A DNA stretch of 30,200 nucleotides from Clostridia bacterium. Its GTDB lineage: Bacteria > Bacillota > Clostridia > Oscillospirales > CAG-382. Below the pieces are notes generated by a model, which had not been told where the DNA came from, did not search any database, and was given only the letters and a program-made list of their open reading frames with translations. This document shows positions 1-6,052 of the stretch, in pieces. Made by a program: the position numbers and the translations under genes. Position 1 is the first letter of the stretch. Every line of letters starts with the position of its first letter. The stretch spans positions 1 through 30,200 of the forward strand of contig CAAEPN010000240.1 of NCBI GenBank assembly GCA_900757905.1, read 5' to 3'.

Positions 1-1
1 C

Positions 2-160
2 CACACCAAGGTCAAGCTGAAGCTCGACGTTGATCCCCATTACAGCTCGGTCATGGACTATTTCGAAATCTTTATGGACCGCATGATCCTCTGCCGCAAG
101 GCTGCGGCCAAGCTCGGCCTTGAATTTAAGCTGATTATCAACGAGCAGCAGTTAATATAG
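2..160 (+). CDS. C-terminal fragment of an unrecognised protein
   Basis: An open frame enters from the left edge and ends at TAG 158-160, giving 52 visible residues. The segment is mixed and charged, with a basic alpha-helical stretch around an LCRKAAAKLG motif and the C-terminus NEQQLI. No catalytic motif is visible and I do not recognise the family. The stop lies 20 nt before nrdG, which has its own ribosome binding site, so the two genes are probably cotranscribed. That would make this gene or its promoter the likely driver of nrdG. Base composition is like that of the downstream genes. Function cannot be assigned from the fragment. Confidence 0.6.
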   Translation, partial: HTKVKLKLDVDPHYSSVMDYFEIFMDRMILCRKAAAKLGLEFKLIINEQQLI

Positions 161-180
161 CTCCCGAAAGGACATTTGTC

Positions 181-894
181 ATGAAAATTCCTTACTATCA
201 GAAATTGACCCTCCTTGACTATCCCGGCAAAACTGCGGCAACCGTTTTTACCGACGGCTGCAATTTCCGCTGTCCGTTCTGCCACAATGCCGCGCTTGTG
301 GTACGCCATCCGGAGGAATATCTCGCGCCGGACGATGTTTTTGCTTTTCTGAAAAAGCGAACCGGACTTTTGGACGGCGTCTGCATTACCGGCGGCGAAC
401 CGCTCATGCAAGAGGATTTAGAGGATTTTATACGCCGCATAAAAGAAATGGGATTTTTTGTTAAACTCGATACCAACGGCTCTTTTCCGGATAAGCTTGA
501 AAAGCTGTTTAAAGAAGGTCTTATCGATTATGTCGCCATGGATGTAAAGAATTCTCCCGAAAAATATCCGGCGACAGTCGGAATAAAAGCCTCCGAGCCG
601 GAAAAAATAACAGAGCGCATTTCACGTTCCATGAACCTTATCGCCCGTCTTTCGCCCGACTATGAATTCCGCACGACAACGGTCGCGTCGCTTCATGCGC
701 CGGAGGATTTTGAAAAAATGGCAAAATGGATATCCGACGCCGCCTCTCCTGACGCCAAATACTATATACAGTGCTTCAAGGACTCCGGCGATATCATTGA
801 AGAAGGGCTGGAAGCGCCCGATGAAAACACGCTCGAAGCCTGTCGCAAGGCCGCTTTGCGGTACTTGAAGCGCACGGAGCTTCGCGGCGTATAG
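181..894 (+). CDS. nrdG: Anaerobic ribonucleotide reductase activating protein (radical SAM)
   Basis: A 237-residue radical SAM activase. It would bind a [4Fe-4S] cluster and S-adenosylmethionine and install the glycyl radical on NrdD, encoded next door. The CxxxCxxC motif is Cys27, Cys31 and Cys34 (CNFRCPFC), followed by an ITGGEPLMQ segment of the SAM-binding fold. The N-terminal LLDYPGKTA and the length near 230 residues match the longer NrdG2-type family (TIGR02495) better than the shorter E. coli type. GAAAGGA at 166-172 sits 8 nt before the ATG. The order is unusual: nrdG precedes nrdD, and the nrdD promoter and NrdR boxes lie between them. nrdG is therefore probably read from the upstream gene. 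Assignment is firm; the subtype is from memory of the family. Confidence 0.93.
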   Translation: MKIPYYQKLTLLDYPGKTAATVFTDGCNFRCPFCHNAALVVRHPEEYLAPDDVFAFLKKRTGLLDGVCITGGEPLMQEDLEDFIRRIKEMGFFVKLDTNGSFPDKLEKLFKEGLIDYVAMDVKNSPEKYPATVGIKASEPEKITERISRSMNLIARLSPDYEFRTTTVASLHAPEDFEKMAKWISDAASPDAKYYIQCFKDSGDIIEEGLEAPDENTLEACRKAALRYLKRTELRGV

Positions 895-904
895 AAACGC
901 CAAA

Positions 905-920
905 ACACAATATATAGTAT
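905..920 (+). promoter_or_regulatory. NrdR box 1
   Basis: ACACAATATATAGTAT matches the NrdR operator consensus acaCwAtATaTwGtgt at 15 of 16 positions by eye. NrdR is the zinc-finger/ATP-cone repressor of ribonucleotide reductase genes. The box lies directly after the nrdG stop and 32 bp upstream (start to start) of a second box, as in the usual paired arrangement on one face of the helix. The nrdR gene is not in this window. Confidence 0.85.
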
Positions 921-936
921 GTTGACGTTTTGTAAA

Positions 937-952
937 TATCAAAATATTGTGT
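937..952 (+). promoter_or_regulatory. NrdR box 2
   Basis: TATCAAAATATTGTGT matches the same consensus at about 12 of 16 positions, with the right half best conserved. It is offset from box 1 by 32 bp, about three helical turns. It ends 8 bp before the -35 element of the nrdD promoter, so bound NrdR would obstruct RNA polymerase. Confidence 0.75.
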
Positions 953-960
953 TTTTCCTC

Positions 961-989
961 TTGACAAACCAAGCCGTCTGTGGTATAGT
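961..989 (+). promoter_or_regulatory. nrdD sigma-A promoter
   Basis: TTGACA at 961-966 and TATAGT at 984-989 are separated by 17 bp, and TG at 981-982 makes an extended -10. Transcription should start near 996, about 40 nt before the nrdD ATG. A weaker overlapping candidate is TTGACG at 922-927 with TATTGT at 945-950, also 17 bp apart and inside the NrdR boxes. Confidence 0.82.
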
Positions 990-1035
990 AATAGCACAAC
1001 ACACAAAACCATCTTTGAAAGGACGGCATTCTTCC

Positions 1036-3405
1036 ATGTATCAAGTCATCAAGCGCGACGGTAAGATCGTCGATTTCAACTTAGAAAAAATTTCGCAGGC
1101 GATCTCGCTTGCGTTCGAAGCATGCGAAACCAATTTCGTACCCCAAATCATCGATTTCTTAGCCTTAAAGGTTACGGCAGAATTCGAACCGAAGATCAAA
1201 AACAATCTCGTACAGGTCGAGGACATTCAAGACAGCGTTGAATCCGTTCTTGTCAAAGCCGGTTACGCGGAAGTGGCAAAGGCGTACATTCTTTACCGCC
1301 GTCAGCGCGAAAAGTTAAGAAACGTCAAATCCACCATTCTCGACTACAAGGAGCTTGTCGACAGTTACGTCAAAGCCACCGACTGGCGCGTCAAGGAAAA
1401 TTCCACGGTCACCTACTCGGTCGGCGGTCTTATTTTAAGCAACTCCGGTGCGATCACCGCCAACTATTGGCTCAGCGAGATCTATGACGATGAAATTGCC
1501 AACGCCCACAAAAACGCCGACATTCATTTACACGACCTTTCGATGCTCACCGGATACTGTGCCGGTTGGTCGTTAAAGCAGCTGATAAAAGAAGGTCTCG
1601 GCGGCGTTACCGGCAAGATCACCTCCGCTCCGGCAAGCCACCTTGCCACGCTCTGCAACCAGATGGTCAACTTTCTTGGCATCATGCAGAACGAATGGGC
1701 CGGCGCACAGGCGTTCTCTTCGTTTGACACCTATCTTGCTCCGTTTGTAAAGGCAGACGGACTCGATTACGAGCAGGTCAAAAAGTGCCTTGAATCCTTT
1801 ATTTTCGGCGTTAACACACCGTCCCGCTGGGGCACACAGGCGCCTTTCTCCAACATCACGCTCGACTGGACGGTTCCGGCTGACCTTGCCGACCAAAAAG
1901 CCATTGTCGGCGGTAAAGAGCGCGACTTCACCTACGGTGACTGCAAAAAAGAAATGGACATGGTCAACAAGGCGTTTATCGAAATTATGATTGAAGGCGA
2001 CGCCAACGGCCGCGGCTTCCAATATCCGATTCCAACCTACTCCATTACGCGCGACTTTGACTGGTCGGAAACCGAAAACAACAAGCTGCTTTTCGAAATG
2101 ACCAGCAAATACGGCACGCCTTATTTCTCCAACTATATCAACAGCGACATGGAGCCGAGCGACGTGCGTTCGATGTGCTGCCGGCTGCGTCTTGACCTTC
2201 GCGAACTTCGCAAAAAGTCCGGCGGCTTCTTCGGAAGCGGCGAAAGCACCGGTTCTATCGGCGTTGTCACCATCAACATGCCGCGCATTGCCTATCTTTC
2301 CGAAAACGAGGAAGAATACTTTGAGCGTCTGAACCATATGATGGACATTTCCGCACGCTCTTTAAAAGTAAAGCGCACGGTCATTACAAGACTGCTCGAC
2401 GAGGGTCTTTATCCGTACACCAAGCGTTACCTCGGTACGTTTGAAAACCATTTTTCGACCATCGGTCTTGTCGGCATGAACGAGGCTTGCCTCAACGCCA
2501 AGTGGTTACGCGAGGATCTGACGCACCACGACGCCCAAGAATTCACTAAGAAGACCTTAAATCACATGCGTGAACGCCTTTCCGATTATCAGGAAAAGTA
2601 CGGCGACCTCTACAACCTCGAAGCAACACCGGCCGAATCCACCGCTTACCGTCTTGCCAAGCATGACAAAAAGCGTTATCCCGATATCATTACTGCCGGT
2701 TCGGACGACGGAGCACCGTATTACACCAACTCCTCTCACCTGCCGGTCGGCTACACCGACGATGTATTCTCGGCGCTCGAAATTCAGGACGAACTTCAGA
2801 CGCTCTACACCTCCGGAACGGTTTTCCATGCGTTCTTAGGCGAAAAGCTGCCGGATTGGAAAGCAGCCGCCAACCTTGTCCGCAAGATTGCCGAAAATCA
2901 CAAGCTACCCTATTACACCCTTTCTCCGACCTATTCGGTATGCCCCGACCACGGCTACATATCCGGAGAAGTTTACACCTGCCCGAAATGCGGCCGCAAG
3001 ACCGAGGTCTACAGCCGTATCACCGGTTACTACCGTCCGGTTCAGAACTGGAATGCCGGTAAATCGGAGGAATTCAAGGACAGAAAGGTCTACGACGTTA
3101 CGCACAGTCATCTGCGTGTCACTCCGGATACACTTACGAAGGAGGCGGCAAGCGTGAAAGAAGAAGTTGCGACCGAAACGCCGAAAGCAAAGACCGGCTC
3201 GGTCATCCTGTTTACCACCAAGACCTGTCCGAACTGCAAGGTTGCGGCGGCGCTTCTCGAAAAAGCCGGAGTCGTTTTTGAAAAGCTTTTGGTAGAAGAA
3301 AACAGAGAACTTGCACAGAGATACGGCTTTAAGCAGGTTCCGGCACTGATCGACGGCGAACAGATCTATGTCGGCGTACCGGCTATCAAGCAATATCTTG
3401 CTTAA
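1036..3405 (+). CDS. nrdD: Anaerobic (class III) ribonucleoside-triphosphate reductase with C-terminal glutaredoxin-like domain
   Basis: A 789-residue oxygen-sensitive glycyl-radical enzyme that reduces ribonucleotides to deoxyribonucleotides. The ATG at 1036 is chosen over an in-frame ATG at 919 because it follows GAAAGGA (1016-1022) and begins the ATP-cone (residues about 2-95). The 919 start lies inside the operator and promoter. The catalytic barrel contains Cys381-Cys382 followed by Arg, the likely thiyl radical site, and the signature SSHLPVGYTDD. A zinc-binding segment has Cys636, His639, Cys649 and Cys652. The probable radical glycine is Gly664 in RITGYYRP. After a linker of about 35 residues comes a thioredoxin-fold redoxin (about 720-789) with Cys731-Pro-Asn-Cys734 and a QVPAL cis-proline motif. 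The fusion suggests reduction by dithiols instead of formate. The reductase-like gene next door supports that inference. Confidence 0.95.
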   Translation: MYQVIKRDGKIVDFNLEKISQAISLAFEACETNFVPQIIDFLALKVTAEFEPKIKNNLVQVEDIQDSVESVLVKAGYAEVAKAYILYRRQREKLRNVKSTILDYKELVDSYVKATDWRVKENSTVTYSVGGLILSNSGAITANYWLSEIYDDEIANAHKNADIHLHDLSMLTGYCAGWSLKQLIKEGLGGVTGKITSAPASHLATLCNQMVNFLGIMQNEWAGAQAFSSFDTYLAPFVKADGLDYEQVKKCLESFIFGVNTPSRWGTQAPFSNITLDWTVPADLADQKAIVGGKERDFTYGDCKKEMDMVNKAFIEIMIEGDANGRGFQYPIPTYSITRDFDWSETENNKLLFEMTSKYGTPYFSNYINSDMEPSDVRSMCCRLRLDLRELRKKSGGFFGSGESTGSIGVVTINMPRIAYLSENEEEYFERLNHMMDISARSLKVKRTVITRLLDEGLYPYTKRYLGTFENHFSTIGLVGMNEACLNAKWLREDLTHHDAQEFTKKTLNHMRERLSDYQEKYGDLYNLEATPAESTAYRLAKHDKKRYPDIITAGSDDGAPYYTNSSHLPVGYTDDVFSALEIQDELQTLYTSGTVFHAFLGEKLPDWKAAANLVRKIAENHKLPYYTLSPTYSVCPDHGYISGEVYTCPKCGRKTEVYSRITGYYRPVQNWNAGKSEEFKDRKVYDVTHSHLRVTPDTLTKEAASVKEEVATETPKAKTGSVILFTTKTCPNCKVAAALLEKAGVVFEKLLVEENRELAQRYGFKQVPALIDGEQIYVGVPAIKQYLA

Positions 3406-3424
3406 CTCAAGCGACAAAATCAAT

Positions 3425-3455
3425 ACGCCTGTTTGCATTTTTTGCGGACAGGCGT
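3425..3455 (+). terminator. Hairpin between nrdD and the reductase gene
   Basis: ACGCCTGT at 3425-3432 and ACAGGCGT at 3448-3455 form a perfect 8-bp stem. It can extend inward by four pairs, two of them G-U, leaving a T-rich loop. No T-run follows the stem, so it may be a weak terminator, an RNA-processing site or an mRNA-stability element that lowers downstream expression relative to nrdD. Confidence 0.45.
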
Positions 3456-3482
3456 TCTGTTGATAAAGAAAGGTATATATTT

Positions 3483-4382
3483 ATGAAAGATATTATCGTT
3501 ATCGGCGCAGGTCCTGCCGGTCTTACAGCGGCAATTTATGCGCGCCGTGCCGGAAAAAGCGTGCTTGTACTCGACCGTGAAAGCTTCGGCGGTCAGATAA
3601 ACTATTCGCCCAAAATTGAAAACTATCCGGGATTTACCGAAATAAGCGGTGCAGAACTGGCCGACGCTTTTGTTGCCCAAGTGCTTGCACAAGGTGCAGA
3701 CATTGATATCGAGGAAGCGACCGGCATTGCAAAAACCGAAAACGGCTTTATCGTTACTACCGATAGCGGCACGCACGAATGCCGTGCCGTGATTTTAGCC
3801 ACCGGCGCCAAGCACCGTCATTTAAATGTTCCCGGCGAAGAAGAGCTGCTCGGAAACGGCATTTCATTCTGTGCCACCTGTGACGGCGCGTTTTATGCCG
3901 GCGGACATGTTATTGTAGTCGGCGGCGGAAATTCGGCGGCGGCGGAAGCGCTTCAGCTTGCCGAAACCAGTGAAACCGTCACAATTTTACAGGATATGCC
4001 CACGCTTACCTGCGAAAAAAACACGGCTGAAAAAATCTATGGTACGGATAACATCGAGGTTATCACAAACGTCAAGGTTCTTTCGTTCTTTTCCGACGGC
4101 GACAAGATCGGCGCGGAAATAGCCGACGGAGTAACCGGCGAAACAAGAAAGATCACAGCAAACGGAGTTTTTGAAGCCATTGGCCTTGCGCCGGACAACG
4201 AAGCGTTTCAGAATCTTGTTGCGTTAGACCGCGGTTATGTTCAGGCAGACGACAGCTGCACCACCTCGACGCCCGGTATTTTCACAGCCGGCGACTGCCG
4301 CACCAAGGCGTTCCGTCAGATCACGACGGCCTGTGCGGACGGTACGGCGGCAGCATTGGCCGCCTGTGCCTATTTGCAATAA
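3483..4382 (+). CDS. trxB: Thioredoxin-reductase-like flavoprotein
   Basis: A 299-residue FAD-dependent disulfide reductase of the low-molecular-weight TrxB fold. The N-terminal FAD motif GAGPAG is at residues 8-13. The redox pair is Cys130-Ala-Thr-Cys133, the usual CATC. The C-terminal FAD-binding segment contains TPGIFTAGDC. The second nucleotide-binding motif GGGNSA is present (147-152). However, the basic HRRxxxR-type segment that binds the NADPH 2'-phosphate is replaced by a LQDMPTLT sequence (about 169-176). Electron donor specificity may therefore differ: NADH or reduced ferredoxin are possible. The gene follows nrdD by 77 nt, and its obvious partner is the redoxin domain fused to NrdD. 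A radical SAM gene starts 3 nt after its stop. The fold is certain; the thioredoxin versus NrdD-redoxin substrate is inferred. Confidence 0.88.
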   Translation: MKDIIVIGAGPAGLTAAIYARRAGKSVLVLDRESFGGQINYSPKIENYPGFTEISGAELADAFVAQVLAQGADIDIEEATGIAKTENGFIVTTDSGTHECRAVILATGAKHRHLNVPGEEELLGNGISFCATCDGAFYAGGHVIVVGGGNSAAAEALQLAETSETVTILQDMPTLTCEKNTAEKIYGTDNIEVITNVKVLSFFSDGDKIGAEIADGVTGETRKITANGVFEAIGLAPDNEAFQNLVALDRGYVQADDSCTTSTPGIFTAGDCRTKAFRQITTACADGTAAALAACAYLQ

Positions 4383-4385
4383 CAG

Positions 4386-5234
4386 ATGTTTGCCAAGATC
4401 TATTTGGAAATCACCAATGTCTGCAATCTCGCTTGCTCATTTTGCGCCGGAACGACGCGCAAAAAGCATTTTATGACACGCGAAGAATTTGAATTCCTTG
4501 CCGCCCGGCTTCGTCCGTACACGGATTTTCTGTACTTTCACCTCATGGGCGAACCGACGGCGCATCCGCTTATCGGTGATTTTTTGGCTATTGCCCACGC
4601 ACACGGCTTTCGCGTCATCCTCACCACCAACGGCACGCTTTTGCCTAAGGTTTTGGACACGCTGCTCAACGCCCCGGCGCTCTTTAAGGTCAGTCTTTCG
4701 CTTCATGCTTTTGAGGCCAACACCGGCATGGATTTCGAATCGTATTTACACGGCTGTTTCGACTTTGCCGATCGGGCATCGCAAAAAGGGATCATTTCGG
4801 TATTCCGTTTATGGAACGACGGCGGTCAGAACAGCCGGAACGCCGAAATTCTGCAAGCGCTGCGTGCTCGTTTTCCCGGCGAATGGGTATCCAACACCAA
4901 GGGAATTCGCATTCGGAAAAAGCTGTTTATCGAAAACGGCGAAGCCTTTGTTTGGCCGCCGATGGCTGCACCTTGTGAAAAGATCGCCTGCTATGCGTTG
5001 AAAGACCATATCGGCGTGCTGTGCGACGGTTCGGTCGTTCCGTGTTGTCTCGACAGCGACGGTTCGCTTGTCCTTGGAAATCTATTCGAAGCGCCCCTTG
5101 ATGAAATCCTTTCATCGTCCAAAGCCACCGGTTTTCGCAAATCTCTTGACCGAAACGAGCCGCCGACAGATTTTTGCCGCAAATGCGGCTTCGCACAGAC
5201 AAAATTTCATGCAGACCGCAAAAATAAAGAATAG
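4386..5234 (+). CDS. Radical SAM/SPASM domain protein
   Basis: A 282-residue radical SAM enzyme of unknown substrate. The cluster motif is Cys13, Cys17 and Cys20 (CNLACSFC), followed by the GEP-like MGEP at 54-57. A C-terminal SPASM/twitch-type cysteine set (Cys197, Cys202, Cys213, Cys220, Cys221, Cys264, Cys267) should hold one or two auxiliary Fe-S clusters. SPASM proteins modify peptides, activate sulfatases or act on small molecules. No precursor peptide or sulfatase gene is adjacent. The start lies 3 nt after the upstream stop without a strong separate ribosome site, so translation is probably coupled. The downstream GNAT gene's ribosome binding site overlaps its stop codon. Cotranscription with nrdD and trxB is likely; the functional connection is unknown. 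Confidence 0.85.
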   Translation: MFAKIYLEITNVCNLACSFCAGTTRKKHFMTREEFEFLAARLRPYTDFLYFHLMGEPTAHPLIGDFLAIAHAHGFRVILTTNGTLLPKVLDTLLNAPALFKVSLSLHAFEANTGMDFESYLHGCFDFADRASQKGIISVFRLWNDGGQNSRNAEILQALRARFPGEWVSNTKGIRIRKKLFIENGEAFVWPPMAAPCEKIACYALKDHIGVLCDGSVVPCCLDSDGSLVLGNLFEAPLDEILSSSKATGFRKSLDRNEPPTDFCRKCGFAQTKFHADRKNKE

Positions 5235-5245
5235 GAGTATACTTT

Positions 5246-5785
5246 TTGACTACGTACAAATTTCGCAAAGCAGATGTTCACGATCTCGACCGGATTGCCG
5301 AAATTTACAACCGCATTTTAGATCTCGAAGAAGCCGGAAAGGCGACTGTCGGCTGGGTACGGGACATCTATCCGACCAAAGAGAACGCTCTTGAGGGAAT
5401 CGATGCCGGCGAAATGTTCGTGCTTGAGGATGAAAACACCGTGGTTGCTGCCGCACGGATTAACCGGGAACAAGTTCCGGAATATGCTGACGCGGCTTGG
5501 GAGCATCCCGAAGCCCCGGACGATAAAGTCATGGTTTTACATACATTAGTGGTTGATCCGACTCTTTCCGGAAAAGGCTACGGCAGCGCCTTTGTTCGTT
5601 TTTATGAGAGTTACGCCAAGGAAAACGGCTGCCCATACTTACGCATGGACACCAACGAGCGAAATGCGGCTGCCAGACGGCTTTACGCACATTTAGGCTA
5701 TCGGGAGGCCGGAATCGTTACCTGTACGTTTAACGGCATTCGCAGCGTCCATTTGGTTTGTTTGGAAAAAACACTGCAAGATTAG
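5246..5785 (+). CDS. GNAT-family N-acetyltransferase
   Basis: A 179-residue GNAT protein that would transfer an acetyl group from acetyl-CoA to an amine. The acetyl-CoA-binding motif A is LVVDPTLSGKGYGSAFV, with the pyrophosphate loop GKGYGS, followed by the typical NERNAAARRLYAHLGY segment. Translation starts at TTG 5246. AGGAG (5233-5237) sits 8 nt upstream and overlaps the preceding stop, and no better start is available. It is the last gene before a strong terminator at 5797. The acceptor substrate cannot be told from sequence. Confidence 0.85.
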   Translation: MTTYKFRKADVHDLDRIAEIYNRILDLEEAGKATVGWVRDIYPTKENALEGIDAGEMFVLEDENTVVAAARINREQVPEYADAAWEHPEAPDDKVMVLHTLVVDPTLSGKGYGSAFVRFYESYAKENGCPYLRMDTNERNAAARRLYAHLGYREAGIVTCTFNGIRSVHLVCLEKTLQD

Positions 5786-5796
5786 GCACTTATGAT

Positions 5797-5823
5797 GCTC
5801 CGACAGCTGTCGGAGCTTTTTTA
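5797..5823 (+). terminator. Intrinsic terminator after the GNAT gene
   Basis: GCTCCGAC at 5797-5804 pairs with GTCGGAGC at 5809-5816 around an AGCT loop, and a T-tract follows from 5817. It ends the nrdD-trxB-SPASM-GNAT transcription unit. Confidence 0.9.
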
Positions 5824-5854
5824 TAAAAAATTTTGATTTTTTTGGAAAAACCTC

Positions 5855-5883
5855 TTGACAAAACGAAAGCTGCGTGGTATTAT
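5855..5883 (+). promoter_or_regulatory. cysK promoter
   Basis: TTGACA at 5855-5860 and TATTAT at 5878-5883 are 17 bp apart, with TG at 5875-5876 giving an extended -10. The -10 lies in a perfect 14-bp palindrome (GGTATTATAATACC, 5876-5889). Transcription should start near 5890, leaving a leader of about 160 nt before cysK. Confidence 0.82.
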
Positions 5884-5886
5884 AAT

Positions 5887-5907
5887 ACCAACCTACAAGA
5901 TTGGTAG
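5887..5907 (+). promoter_or_regulatory. Operator-like dyad at the cysK transcription start
   Basis: Two overlapping inverted repeats sit directly downstream of the -10 element: ACCAA-N9-TTGGT and CCTAC-N7-GTAGG. The placement over the expected transcription start is that of a repressor site. A cysteine- or Fe-S-responsive Rrf2-family regulator, such as the one at 8578-9006, is a reasonable candidate because CymR and IscR relatives control cysteine genes in Firmicutes. I did not match it to a specific published consensus. Confidence 0.5.
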
Positions 5908-5936
5908 GCAATAAAACGAAGTGAGGTGCGGCAAAG

Positions 5937-6011
5937 ATGGTTCGCCGTTATTCGCATTATCCGGTCGGAAGGCGATGTTGCCGATGTCCGGTATCTGTAT
6001 TTTCGTTTTGA
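5937..6011 (+). CDS. Cysteine- and arginine-rich 24-residue leader ORF upstream of cysK
   Basis: A short ORF opens at ATG 5937, preceded at 8 nt by GAGGTG (5923-5928), and stops at TGA 6009-6011, 41 nt before the cysK ATG. The product begins MVRRYSHYP. It contains RRCCRC at residues 12-17, so three of four consecutive codons at 5976-5987 are cysteine codons. Arms CCGG/TCGG (5961-5968) and CCGA...CCGG (5981-5991) can form a hairpin overlapping those codons, which a stalled ribosome would disrupt. I see no U-tract terminator between it and cysK, so any control would be translational or Rho-type. Cysteine-codon leader peptides controlling cysteine genes are known in actinobacteria. That role here is an inference from codon content, ribosome site and position. 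Confidence 0.55.
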   Translation: MVRRYSHYPVGRRCCRCPVSVFSF

Positions 6012-6052
6012 CTGTAATTCATTATTTTTATAACATATAGGAGTTTTTTACC

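Noticed and set aside
919..1035. Longer nrdD start at ATG 919
   Set aside because: It would put the NrdR boxes and promoter inside the coding sequence. The ATG at 1036 has a ribosome site and begins the ATP-cone.
1573..2337. 254-codon minus-strand ORF inside nrdD
   Set aside because: It is antisense to conserved NrdD sequence, with no ribosome site or recognisable domain.
5887..6052. T-box or SAM riboswitch in the cysK leader
   Set aside because: No T-box sequence, specifier-type long stem or SAM-I core is visible. The leader instead holds a short ORF and an operator-like dyad.
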